Source: Flavobacterium frigidarium DSM 17623
GTDB taxonomy: Bacteria > Bacteroidota > Bacteroidia > Flavobacteriales > Flavobacteriaceae
Assembly (NCBI RefSeq): GCF_000425505.1
Contig: NZ_AUDO01000004.1
Span: forward strand, 186,001-250,000
Reading direction: 5' to 3'
DNA length: 64,000 nucleotides
Both the position numbers and the translations under genes were made by a program. Every line of letters begins with the position of its first letter. Position 1 is the first letter of the stretch. The notes beneath the pieces were generated by a model. That model had not been told where the DNA came from and searched no databases. It saw nothing but the letters and a program-made list of their open reading frames with translations. Positions 53,760 to 62,279 of this stretch are shown here, in pieces.

Positions 53760-54030
53760 ATATTTTAAATTCTTTATGGAATTAAGAATACGAAAGTTAC
53801 TGATTATATTTTTTCTAGATTTATAATTCAATGGAGAATTATTACATAATTACAACCAAAATTTAAAATCAGAAATTAAATTAAAAACAGAGAATCAGGT
53901 TTTTAATAAAAAATATATCCAGATAACTGGCTGATAAAAAGAGCTTTGATTGCGCGTTATTTAAATATCGATGATAGCCTTAATAAGATGCCAATAAGAC
54001 TTGCATCAAAATTTGATTTTTCTAAAAGGT

Positions 54031-54068
54031 CATAAAAAAAAACGCCTCCCAATAAAACGAGGCGTTTT
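54031..54068 (-). terminator. Intrinsic terminator of the alginate operon
   Basis: A perfect 10-bp stem AAAACGCCTC / GAGGCGTTTT (54039-54048 with 54059-54068) is followed on the minus strand by a run of T. It lies 200 nt past the aldolase stop. Confidence 0.82.
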
Positions 54069-54132
54069 ACAAGTAAATTATAAAATAAATGCAGACATAA
54101 TGCACTTATAGTTTGTATGACAGTGTGAACTA

Positions 54133-54226
54133 TTTCGTGGAGTCTTTAGATAAACTAAAATAAATTACAACAATTTATAAAACTCAAAAAAAAATCCAAA
54201 TAAAACCACCACGTAACTCCACGAAA
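54133..54226. repeat. 11-bp perfect inverted repeat, 72-nt spacer
   Basis: TTTCGTGGAGT (54133-54143) and ACTCCACGAAA (54216-54226) are exact reverse complements in the 3' untranslated region of the aldolase gene, between its stop and the terminator. An inner CACGT and AT-rich spacer give no further strong pairing. Confidence 0.6.
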
Positions 54227-54268
54227 AGCTCAACTGTTTTTGATAGGCTACCTTAAGTAGCTATTTTA

Positions 54269-54934
54269 TTATTCTAAAGATTGAATTATACTTAAGCATT
54301 CTTTGATTACTGATTCAATTTTAACTAAATCATAATCTCCGTTTGCATCAGCTTTAATTAATTGGGAACCAATTCCAACGCAAGTTACCCCTGCTTTAAA
54401 CCATTTGGTTAAATTTTCAACATTAGGAGACACTCCACCTGTTGGCATAATTGAGGTCCATGGTTGAGGCCCTTTAATTCCTTTGATAAATTCAGGTCCG
54501 TAAATATCACCAGGAAACAATTTAACGATTTCGCAACCTAACTCTTCAGCACGTGCAATCTCTGTTAATGTTCCACAGCCTGGAGACCATAAAACTTTAC
54601 GGCGGTTACAAGCAATTGCAATATCTTCTCTTAATACTGGAGTCACAATAAAGTTTGCACCTAATTGCATGTATAAAGAAGCGCCTGCCACATCAGTAAC
54701 TGAACCTACCCCAAGAATCATTCCTGGTAATTCAGCAATAGCATACTTGCTTAAAGCAGCAAATACTTCGTGAGCAAAGTCACCTCTACTAGTAAATTCT
54801 AATAAACGTGCTCCTCCATCGTAACAAGCTTTTAACACTTTTTTACTGATTTCGATATCATGATGATAGAACAACGGCACTAGTCCAGTTTCCTTCATCT
54901 TTAATGCAACTTCTATTCTGCTGTATTGAGCCAT
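54269..54934 (-). CDS. eda: KDPG / 4-hydroxy-2-oxoglutarate aldolase
   Basis: A 221-residue TIM-barrel aldolase from the ATG at 54934. The longer frame from 54979 overlaps kdgK. The catalytic glutamate is in LLEFTSRG and the Schiff-base lysine in EIVKLFPGDIYGP, with GVGSVTDV and MPTGGVSP as phosphate-binding loops. It splits 2-keto-3-deoxy-6-phosphogluconate to pyruvate and glyceraldehyde-3-phosphate, the last step of alginate monomer breakdown here. It begins 10 bp after the kdgK stop. Confidence 0.92.
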   Translation of the reverse strand: MAQYSRIEVALKMKETGLVPLFYHHDIEISKKVLKACYDGGARLLEFTSRGDFAHEVFAALSKYAIAELPGMILGVGSVTDVAGASLYMQLGANFIVTPVLREDIAIACNRRKVLWSPGCGTLTEIARAEELGCEIVKLFPGDIYGPEFIKGIKGPQPWTSIMPTGGVSPNVENLTKWFKAGVTCVGIGSQLIKADANGDYDLVKIESVIKECLSIIQSLE

Positions 54935-54944
54935 CTTGTATATT

Positions 54945-55967
54945 TTATCTTGATACTTTACCAGAGAAATCTCCAGCAAGTAACTTTTCTATTTCTTCAA
55001 TTGTAATAAGGTTATAATCTCCTGCGATGGTATGTTTTAAACAACAAGCCGCCACAGCAAAATTTAACGCTCTTTGTTTGTTAACAGGTGTTTGAAGTAA
55101 ACCGTAAATCAAACCACCCATAAATGCATCACCACTTCCTACACGATCTACTACAGGAGTAACATCTTGTACATCGGCATTGTACACTTTTTCGCCATCA
55201 TACAATATTCCACCAATTCTTTGGTGAGAAGCACTAATTGAATAACGTAACGTTGTGACCGCAGTATTCAACTTTGGACATTTTTTAAATAATTCATCGT
55301 AAAGCGTTGGTAAAGACGCTTCATTGCTATAGTCTGGATTTACTTTATCCATACCTAACATAAAATAAGCAGTATCAATATCACCTAAAATGATATTGCT
55401 GTACTGCAACATTTCTGGCATCACATCTTTTGGTTCTTTACCGTAATTCCACAATTTAGAACGGTAATTTAAATCAGTAGAAATAGTAATCCCCATTTCA
55501 TGCGCTACCTTAATTGCCTCAAAACAAGCATCAGCTGCGCTTTGAGATAATGCTGGAGTGATCCCACTCCAATGAAACCAAGTAGTCTCTTTTAATGCTT
55601 CTCTCCAATCTATTGTACCGGGAGTAATAGTGGCCATCGAACTACCTGCTCTGTCATAAATAACATTACTAGCACGAGTACCCGATCCAGTCTCTAAAAA
55701 ATAAAGACCTAATCTCTCTCCTCCAAAAACAACGTTATGACAATCTACACCTAATTTACGCATCTCCTTTAATGCACTATTACCTAGTTCATTGTCAGGA
55801 AGTCTCGTAATAAATTCGGCTGCAACGCCATAATTTGCTAATGATACAGCCACATTAAACTCACCACCACCATAGGTAGCTTTATACGAATCCGCTTGAG
55901 AAAATCTCAAATGTCTTTCAGTAGAAAGGCGGAGCAAAATTTCACCAAAAGTGACTACTTTATTCAT
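54945..55967 (-). CDS. kdgK: 2-keto-3-deoxygluconate kinase (PfkB family)
   Basis: A 340-residue ribokinase-fold kinase. The start VVTFGEILLRLS, the sugar-binding YGGGEFNVAVSLANYG and the catalytic block VDRVGSGDAFMGGLIYG are PfkB signatures. The length and the DLNYRSKLWNYGKEP block are those of KdgK from uronate pathways. It phosphorylates KDG to KDPG with ATP, which feeds the aldolase encoded right after. It lies 99 bp after the SDR gene. Confidence 0.9.
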   Translation of the reverse strand: MNKVVTFGEILLRLSTERHLRFSQADSYKATYGGGEFNVAVSLANYGVAAEFITRLPDNELGNSALKEMRKLGVDCHNVVFGGERLGLYFLETGSGTRASNVIYDRAGSSMATITPGTIDWREALKETTWFHWSGITPALSQSAADACFEAIKVAHEMGITISTDLNYRSKLWNYGKEPKDVMPEMLQYSNIILGDIDTAYFMLGMDKVNPDYSNEASLPTLYDELFKKCPKLNTAVTTLRYSISASHQRIGGILYDGEKVYNADVQDVTPVVDRVGSGDAFMGGLIYGLLQTPVNKQRALNFAVAACCLKHTIAGDYNLITIEEIEKLLAGDFSGKVSR

Positions 55968-56066
55968 TGTTATATTCCTTATAAAGTTTTAAATAGTAAA
56001 AATTAAAACCCCATTATTATACTTTTAATCAAAAATACTAGAATTGCTAGTACGTTTAATCAATTA

Positions 56067-56831
56067 TTAGATTCCTAATGCTTGACCACCACCAATTTGG
56101 ATAGTTTCAGCAGTCATGAAAGAAGCATCTGTACTAGCTAAGAAAGATACAACTGAAGCAACTTCTTCTGGCTCACCTAATCTACCTAATAAAATACTGT
56201 TTTTCCATGTTGCAAAAACCTCTGGCTTAGTTGCTTTAATTTGTGCATGAAAAGGAGTGTCAATTGTTCCTGGAGAAACAGCGTTAACTCTAATTCCGTA
56301 TTCTGCTAAATCTTTAGCTAAAGCTCTTGTAATTGCGTTAACTCCTGCCTTTGAAGTACCGTAAATTCCTGCTCCCGGTCCACCTGCATTCCATGCTGCA
56401 TTTGAAGTATAGTTAATGATAGACGCATTCTCACCTTTCTTTAAAAAAGGAATTGCTGCTCTAGAAGCAAAAAATACCGAATCAAGGTTTAAAGCCATAA
56501 CTGATCTGTAAAATTCAGTTGTCATTTCTTCAAATCTAGCTCTTCCACCTAATCCACCTGCATTATTTACAAGAACATCAATTTTCCCGTACTTCTCACC
56601 AATCTTAGTAATATTAGCTGTAACTTCTTCTTCATTTGTTACGTCAAAACCATAATACTCAGCAGTAATTCCATCAGCAGTTAACTCAGCTATTTTTGCT
56701 GCTCCTGCCTCTGCTTCAATACCATTTAATACAACTGTGTAACCATCTTTACCTAATCTTTTAGCTACTGCAAAACCTATACCACCTGTTGCACCTGTTA
56801 TAATAGCAACTTTACCTTCTACTTTATTCAT
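56067..56831 (-). CDS. SDR oxidoreductase, probable DEH reductase
   Basis: A 254-residue classical short-chain dehydrogenase: cofactor motif TGATGGIG, NNAGG, the catalytic S-Y-K set (Ser in NYTSNAAW, YGTSK) and C-terminal AETIQIGGGQALG. Between an MFS transporter and KDG kinase in an alginate locus it most likely reduces 4-deoxy-L-erythro-5-hexoseulose uronate to KDG, as in other alginate degraders. Cofactor preference cannot be told with certainty. The function is inferred from context and the fold is certain. Confidence 0.85.
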   Translation of the reverse strand: MNKVEGKVAIITGATGGIGFAVAKRLGKDGYTVVLNGIEAEAGAAKIAELTADGITAEYYGFDVTNEEEVTANITKIGEKYGKIDVLVNNAGGLGGRARFEEMTTEFYRSVMALNLDSVFFASRAAIPFLKKGENASIINYTSNAAWNAGGPGAGIYGTSKAGVNAITRALAKDLAEYGIRVNAVSPGTIDTPFHAQIKATKPEVFATWKNSILLGRLGEPEEVASVVSFLASTDASFMTAETIQIGGGQALGI

Positions 56832-56878
56832 CTTTAATTAATTTAATATTTAAATTTTTGTTCTAATTTTTAATCGTT

Positions 56879-58147
56879 TTATTTCTCTACTTGTTCTATT
56901 TTTCTAATAAAAAAGAAAACTGAAACTATTGTTAATGGTGCTAACACCGCAATAATTATAAATGCGGGTGTATACGATACAGTTGTAATTTTAGGAATTA
57001 ACCAGTTCATGACAATTACTGACAAAGCACCTATACTACCGGCTAATCCTGCAAGCGTACCTACAGATGGACCTTTGAATAAATCACTTGATAACGTTTG
57101 AAGATTACCTATGGCAAACTGGAAACCAAACAGCACTAAACTCACAATGTATATAAATGTCATTGGGCTATCTCCATCTACTAAAAATATAATTCCTAAT
57201 AGTCCAAGAAAGATTAAAACACAACCTATAGTTATCGAAATTTTTCTAGCTGCATCGACAGTTTTCGTCTCAATTAATTTTCCACAGTACCATCCTCCAA
57301 TAAGGCTTCCTGCCATACCTCCTAAATAGGATATCCAAATTGTTGAACCAATTTCTACAATACTAAATCCAAATTTAGAGTGCAAGTATAAAGGCATCCA
57401 ACCCACAAATAACCACCAAATAGGTTCGATGAAAAAACTTGCAGTTAATACTCCCCAAGCTTCTCTATATTTTAATATGTTCAATACACTTAATCCTTTC
57501 TCATTAGATTTAGATACTGGACTCGCGTTACTACTTGATACGATTAAATTTAATTCCTCTTCAGTAATCCAAGGATGTTTGTCTGGAGTAGCTTTGTTAA
57601 TAAACAACCATGGAATAACCCATAAAATACCAATTGCACCAATAATAATGTACGTTGATCTCCAACCAAAACTACCATATAAAAAAGCAATTAGAACGGG
57701 AGCAATTACACTTCCTAGTGAAGCACCAGCATTAAATATACCTTGAGCAATAGCACGTTGTTTTACGGGAAACCACTCTCCGTTACTTTTAACCGCTCCC
57801 GGCCAGTTCCCTGCTTCTCCTAACCCTAATAATCCTCTAAAAAGAGTTAGAGAGATTAATCCTCTAGCAAATGCATGAAATACAGATGCTACAGACCATA
57901 ATACAATTGAAACTACAAACCCCAATCTAGTCCCTATAATATCATATAATTTTCCTGATAAGAATTTACCTGCTGCATAAGTAATCATGAAAATATTAAG
58001 CATAACAGCATAATCTGCTTCGTCCATACCTAAATCCTTACCCATTTCTGGCCACATGATTCCAAAAGCAGTTCTGTCAATATAATTAATAACAGTCGCG
58101 ATGCAAATTAATGTAATAATCCACCATCTTAATCCTCTTACTTTCAT
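56879..58147 (-). CDS. MFS transporter, hexuronate/ACS family
   Basis: A 422-residue protein with twelve membrane helices. The opening RWWIITLICIATVINYIDRT and GLGEAGNWPGAVKSNGEWF in helix 4 are typical of the anion:cation symporter group that holds ExuT and similar uronate carriers. It probably brings unsaturated uronate monomers across the inner membrane. Length is usual. It is the first gene after the regulator and shares a strand with it, but a hairpin lies between them. Confidence 0.88.
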   Translation of the reverse strand: MKVRGLRWWIITLICIATVINYIDRTAFGIMWPEMGKDLGMDEADYAVMLNIFMITYAAGKFLSGKLYDIIGTRLGFVVSIVLWSVASVFHAFARGLISLTLFRGLLGLGEAGNWPGAVKSNGEWFPVKQRAIAQGIFNAGASLGSVIAPVLIAFLYGSFGWRSTYIIIGAIGILWVIPWLFINKATPDKHPWITEEELNLIVSSSNASPVSKSNEKGLSVLNILKYREAWGVLTASFFIEPIWWLFVGWMPLYLHSKFGFSIVEIGSTIWISYLGGMAGSLIGGWYCGKLIETKTVDAARKISITIGCVLIFLGLLGIIFLVDGDSPMTFIYIVSLVLFGFQFAIGNLQTLSSDLFKGPSVGTLAGLAGSIGALSVIVMNWLIPKITTVSYTPAFIIIAVLAPLTIVSVFFFIRKIEQVEK

Positions 58148-58301
58148 TGTTAATTGTTTTTATTTAGGGTTCAAATTGCACTTAAAAAAAAGCACAACAA
58201 AACCTGCATCGCTATTCTGAGAACAGGACGGAATATTAATTTTTAAACTGTTTTGCTAATTTTAAAGAACTAAAAGTAGTAACTCAATACTTAAAATAAT
58301 A

Positions 58302-58329
58302 ACTAAGGCAACCGCGCAATTGCTTTAGT
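58302..58329 (-). terminator. Partial terminator/attenuator after the regulator gene
   Basis: Stem ACTAAGGCAA / TTGCTTTAGT (58302-58311 with 58320-58329, one G-U pair on the minus strand) has a GC-rich loop, then TATTATTTT on the minus strand. The U-tract is broken, so read-through into the MFS gene is likely. Confidence 0.5.
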
Positions 58330-58339
58330 ATTGTTTTAT

Positions 58340-59041
58340 TTAAATATTATAGCAGTACTGATACAAAGCCTTAAAGTGTTCTTTCATTTTTTGTTTAGCT
58401 AACTGTGGATTTTGATCTTTAATTGCATTGTAAATATCTAAATGCTCTTGAATCCCTTTCACAGCTTGTCCTTCATCACATACATGATACTTTTCGAAAT
58501 TTGTAATAATTTCTGGAGTGATGATTAGCATCAAGGTATTTATCGTACTATTTCCACTAGCTTTTGCAATAGCTAAGTGAAAAAGCAAATCTTCCTGAAC
58601 TGCCTCCTCTCCATCTAGCACTTTGATACTGTATGCATCTAATGCCGCCTTCACAGCAACTAAATCTGACTCGGTTCTTCTAGTAGCTGCAAGTCTTACT
58701 GTTTTTAATTCGAGTAAAATTCTTGTTTCTACTAATGATCTAAAATCAGACTCTTCCAACTTTAAAATATCTTCAATAATACCATTCATCGCAATAACTC
58801 CTATGTTTGCTACAAAGGTTCCACTTTGCGGAATGGACTTTAAAATACCGTAAAATTCTAGTTTCTGTATCGCTTCACGAACAGAGTTTCTACTCACTTC
58901 AAATCGCTCTGACAACATTCTCTCCGAAGGTAATTTGTCGCCAGGCTCTAAATTTTTGAAATTCATATAATCCCTAATCTTAGCGATAATATTATTTACA
59001 ACCTCTTTATTATCTTTTTTTGTTAACGCCTCTAAATTCAT
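58340..59041 (-). CDS. FadR/GntR-family transcriptional regulator (FCD type)
   Basis: A 233-residue regulator. A winged helix at the N terminus (LEPGDKLPSERMLSERFEVSRNSVREAIQKLE region, about 35-68) is followed by a helical FCD domain with the metal/ligand residues of EDLLFHLAIAKASGN. In alginate loci of Flavobacteriia such a repressor answers to KDG-type products. An 18-bp perfect palindrome lies 18 bp before its start codon, and on its promoter, so it most likely controls itself and the uptake-catabolic genes after it. Confidence 0.9.
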   Translation of the reverse strand: MNLEALTKKDNKEVVNNIIAKIRDYMNFKNLEPGDKLPSERMLSERFEVSRNSVREAIQKLEFYGILKSIPQSGTFVANIGVIAMNGIIEDILKLEESDFRSLVETRILLELKTVRLAATRRTESDLVAVKAALDAYSIKVLDGEEAVQEDLLFHLAIAKASGNSTINTLMLIITPEIITNFEKYHVCDEGQAVKGIQEHLDIYNAIKDQNPQLAKQKMKEHFKALYQYCYNI

Positions 59042-59059
59042 ACTTCATATATTTAGTAT

Positions 59060-59077
59060 AATCTGGTTAACCAGATT
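59060..59077. promoter_or_regulatory. Palindromic operator for the FadR-type regulator
   Basis: AATCTGGTTAACCAGATT is a perfect 18-bp palindrome. Its core TGGT-TA-ACCA is of the kind bound by GntR/FCD regulators such as UxuR-type proteins (TTGGTATACCAA). It begins about 10 bp downstream of a near-consensus promoter box TATATTTT (minus strand, 59087-59094, with TTG about 21 bp upstream), so a bound repressor would cover the start site. Confidence 0.75.
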
Positions 59078-59152
59078 GGTTTGTTAAAAATATAAAAAAT
59101 ATCGATATAAAAAAACAAAACAACTTTTTTTTTAATCGATGTTAAACCGTTG

Positions 59153-59998
59153 TTAATGAGACACATCAAGACTGTAATACTTCACTTTTGCAAATGCACC
59201 TTCATCATTTGTTTGTAAATAGTTCCCAGCTTTGAAATAGTTCTCAAAAACACCCCATTTTTTTAGATCTGAAGAGCGATAAACAACTGACTCATTATTA
59301 TTTAAAACTACTTCTAACCTACCTTTTGATACAATTACTTCTAAGGTAAATTTATCAAAATTCACCTTTTCTTTAAAATTGTAGCCTTTATCATCTTTCC
59401 ACGCTTTTGTACTTAACATATCAGTCTCCGAAACCTTTTTGTCTTTTAAGACTTTAGTCTTTACACGAATTTTCCCGTTATCCCAATAAATTTTTAAAAT
59501 AGGTGGTGCATTATTGTCATCTTCACCAATAAGGTCTTTTTGAGCATTACTCAAGCGACCGTGAATTTGCATGATGATTACCTTATGAAATTTCCCTTCC
59601 TTACTCTTCGAAACTTCACCCATTGCCAAAGTTCCTTTCATCCTACCACCTTGGCTAAATGTCCAATTAGGATCGTTTTTGCCGGGCACTAGTTGCTCTC
59701 TCAATTCTGAGCGAGAATAATGCGTATTTGTAGTTGTGACTCCTGAAGGATAGGCATAAAAAACAACCGCACCGTCTGGGTCATTATACATGTACTTATT
59801 AATACTTTCGTTTGTATTGTATCCTAATATTTCAGGATACCCTACCGAAGTGGGATTACCTTCAGGAATGGTAACTTTCCAATGCGTGAGGTCAAATGGC
59901 GCTTTGTCTTTTTTATCAGATGTTTGCGCCATACCAAAGCTAGAAATCAACAGTGACCCTACAGTAATACTAGTTAGAATGTTTTTCTTAGAAATCAT
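59153..59998 (-). CDS. Alginate lyase, polysaccharide lyase family 7
   Basis: A 281-residue PL7 enzyme with a signal peptide (ILTSITVGSLLISSFGMAQ) and no lipobox, so it is exported and not lipid-anchored. PL7 blocks are all present: F-D-L-T-H-W-K-V-T near the start, the arginine-bearing SRSELREQL, the catalytic QIH (VIIMQIHGR) and the tyrosine in YFKAGNYLQ. It cuts alginate by beta-elimination and gives unsaturated ends. The QIH form is commonly linked to guluronate-containing sites. It follows a PKD lipoprotein by 20 bp. Confidence 0.92.
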   Translation of the reverse strand: MISKKNILTSITVGSLLISSFGMAQTSDKKDKAPFDLTHWKVTIPEGNPTSVGYPEILGYNTNESINKYMYNDPDGAVVFYAYPSGVTTTNTHYSRSELREQLVPGKNDPNWTFSQGGRMKGTLAMGEVSKSKEGKFHKVIIMQIHGRLSNAQKDLIGEDDNNAPPILKIYWDNGKIRVKTKVLKDKKVSETDMLSTKAWKDDKGYNFKEKVNFDKFTLEVIVSKGRLEVVLNNNESVVYRSSDLKKWGVFENYFKAGNYLQTNDEGAFAKVKYYSLDVSH

Positions 59999-60018
59999 AA
60001 ATCAATTGTAAACTTAAA

Positions 60019-60852
60019 TTAATTACTCGCAATACTTATATCATCAACACGCGCTTCTGCAAGTTGGTTACTTATATAAATAGATATCGAAGCGTTCTCA
60101 CCAGAATTGAATGTTAGTGATTCCTTGATATAAGTATTTGCATCATTTTGATCACTCACAGTTGCAGTAGCTATCGTTGCCGAAGCTAGATCTGCCTTAC
60201 TATTAACTGCTCCTCCTAATACTGCTACAGTTACACTACCAGTGGGTGAAGTTTTTATAGTGTAGTAAAACGAAAGTGTATAAATTTTATTCTTTTCAAC
60301 TGTTATCGTTTGGTAACCTATTCTACTACCATCGCTAGGGAATTTAGCAGCTTGACTACCTGCGACGACAGGGCTTGTTGTCACTTGGATTTTTCCTCCC
60401 AGGTCTGCATTTTCCCAGCTTTCAGTACCACTTTCAAAACCTGCATTTAGAATTACTGGTTTAAAAACCTCAGTTGGTTTTGTTACTTCGATTTCTTGAG
60501 TCACTGTATTACTTACTCCTAATTTATCAGTAGCTATTAAAGTCACTGTATATTTTCCAAAATCAGGAAAGTCATGGGATGCATCTTTATCGGTGCTTGA
60601 ACCCCCATCTCCAAAATCCCACACATAATCTGTAGCGCTCACAGAAATGTTAGTAAAATCTACGGTAAGGTTATTGGCTGTATTTACTTTTGCCGTAAAT
60701 CCTGCTGTAGGAGGTGTTTGATCTGCAATACTTGCCTCTTCAGGCCATTCAGATCCATAACTGTCACAACTTTGCAGACTTGCAACGATTACTACTGTGC
60801 AAACAAATGCCTTTACATACGTTGTTATAATTTGAATACTATTTTTTTTCAT
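60019..60852 (-). CDS. PKD-domain surface glycan-binding lipoprotein (candidate)
   Basis: A 277-residue lipoprotein (lipobox SLQSC). One PKD domain (about 45-125, with YVWDFGDGGSS and ITVTLIATD-like strands) is followed by a beta-sandwich (about 135-277; GFESGTESWENADLGG and ending ARVDDISIAS) of the CBM4/CBM16-like kind. It lies between susD and the PL7 gene, where other alginate loci carry a PKD protein. It probably binds alginate at the cell surface. No catalytic residues are seen. Confidence 0.82.
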   Translation of the reverse strand: MKKNSIQIITTYVKAFVCTVVIVASLQSCDSYGSEWPEEASIADQTPPTAGFTAKVNTANNLTVDFTNISVSATDYVWDFGDGGSSTDKDASHDFPDFGKYTVTLIATDKLGVSNTVTQEIEVTKPTEVFKPVILNAGFESGTESWENADLGGKIQVTTSPVVAGSQAAKFPSDGSRIGYQTITVEKNKIYTLSFYYTIKTSPTGSVTVAVLGGAVNSKADLASATIATATVSDQNDANTYIKESLTFNSGENASISIYISNQLAEARVDDISIASN

Positions 60853-60884
60853 AGTGTCGCTTTTTAAATTTAATGTAATTAATA

Positions 60885-62264
60885 CTAGTATCCTGGGTTT
60901 TGTAATAATGCACCACCACTCACATTGATTTCAGCTTGCGGAATTGGAAGCAATAAATCTGTTGGAGAAAAACTCACAGCAGTATTTGTCGCATAAATAG
61001 AAAGCACATTTTGTGCCTCTCCAAAACGTATAAGATCATACAATCTATGATTTTCAAATGCTAGTTCTATTCTTCTCTCATCCATCAACATTTGTTTAGT
61101 CAACTTGGCAGTTCCATTTTCAGGCAATGTGCTTAGTCCTACTCTAGCTCTAACTAAGTTATAACTTTTTATTGCCGCCACACTTGCTGTTTCTGACTGT
61201 CCTGCCATTATAGCTTCTGCATGTAATAATAAAACATCTGCTAAACGCAATACAATCCAGTCGTTTCCGCACAAACGTGCATTTCCAGAAGTGGTTAAAA
61301 ATTTAGCATTTGCCTTAGGATCTAAAGGATTAATCAGAACTGGTTTTCTTTCTACATCTGCTGGATCTATTGCCCCAGCTAAGTCATCAGTAACAAAATT
61401 CAATCCACTAACTTGCCCACCTTGAGTCATTTCAAATGAGAAATCTTGTGACTCATTAACATCATCATTCGTATACGGAATCGCAAATAGAATTTCGTTA
61501 TTTTTCTCTGAATAAAAAACATCACTATATGCAGCTTGTAGTGCATATTGATTGTTTGCAACTAATTGTGTTAACAACGGTTGAGCTGCTGTGTAATTTC
61601 CTTGTGTCAAGTATACCTTTGCTAACAATCCTTGAGCTGCCGCCATCGTAGCACGCCCAAAAGAAGCACTTGCTTTTGAAGGAAGATTTGCCGCAGCAAA
61701 CTCTAAATCTGTTTGTATAAAACTCAGTACATCTACTGCTGAAGTTTTAGCTAAATAGGTGGCATAATCACTATCTGTAGGGGTTACTACTTTATCAAGT
61801 AATGGAACATCACCGTAAGCTCTAACCAAGTTAAAATGTGATAAAGCTCTAACAAATCTAGCTTCTGCAGCATATTGATTCTTTTTAGCACCGTCTTGAA
61901 CTACATCAATATTTTTAAGTACCACATTAGCTCTAAAAATTACATTGTAGTTTGCTCTCCAGTAATTAACAATGGCAACATTAGTAGATTTAACACTAAA
62001 GCTTTCAAACTGTGCCCAATCTCCTTCACGAGATTTGGATTTTGCATTATCTGATCTCATTTCTGTCAACGCAAATTCTCGCATTGGCACCTCTTGTAAA
62101 CCGTCATATATTGCAATTACTGCTCCTTCAATTTCTTCGTCATTTTGATAAAAAGCATTGTCACCAATTTGCGAAAGAGGAGCTAAATTTAGATCGTCTT
62201 TTCCGCATGAATAAGTACTTGAAACTAGAATAAATAATCCTAAAAGTTTATATATATTTTTCAT
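60885..62264 (-). CDS. SusD/RagB-family glycan-binding lipoprotein
   Basis: A 459-residue lipoprotein (lipobox STYSC). It has the SusD layout: an N-terminal TPR region (DEEIEGAVIAIYDGLQ, AAEARFVRALSHFNLVRAYGDVPL) and the C-terminal LLHAEAIMAGQ and ERRIELAFENHRLYDLIRFG blocks. It ends near GALLQNPGY, as usual. It lids the SusC porin encoded just upstream and should bind alginate oligomers. Confidence 0.95.
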   Translation of the reverse strand: MKNIYKLLGLFILVSSTYSCGKDDLNLAPLSQIGDNAFYQNDEEIEGAVIAIYDGLQEVPMREFALTEMRSDNAKSKSREGDWAQFESFSVKSTNVAIVNYWRANYNVIFRANVVLKNIDVVQDGAKKNQYAAEARFVRALSHFNLVRAYGDVPLLDKVVTPTDSDYATYLAKTSAVDVLSFIQTDLEFAAANLPSKASASFGRATMAAAQGLLAKVYLTQGNYTAAQPLLTQLVANNQYALQAAYSDVFYSEKNNEILFAIPYTNDDVNESQDFSFEMTQGGQVSGLNFVTDDLAGAIDPADVERKPVLINPLDPKANAKFLTTSGNARLCGNDWIVLRLADVLLLHAEAIMAGQSETASVAAIKSYNLVRARVGLSTLPENGTAKLTKQMLMDERRIELAFENHRLYDLIRFGEAQNVLSIYATNTAVSFSPTDLLLPIPQAEINVSGGALLQNPGY

Positions 62265-62279
62265 ATTTCTTGTTCTTTT

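Larger units (their letters stand above)
53760..54268. other. Intergenic region, 509 bp
   Basis: No gene is seen. It holds the operon's upstream region, with a weak TAACTTTC box near 53800 on the minus strand, a terminator at 54039-54068 and a long inverted repeat at 54133-54226, both listed separately. The rest is AT-rich. Confidence 0.4.
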
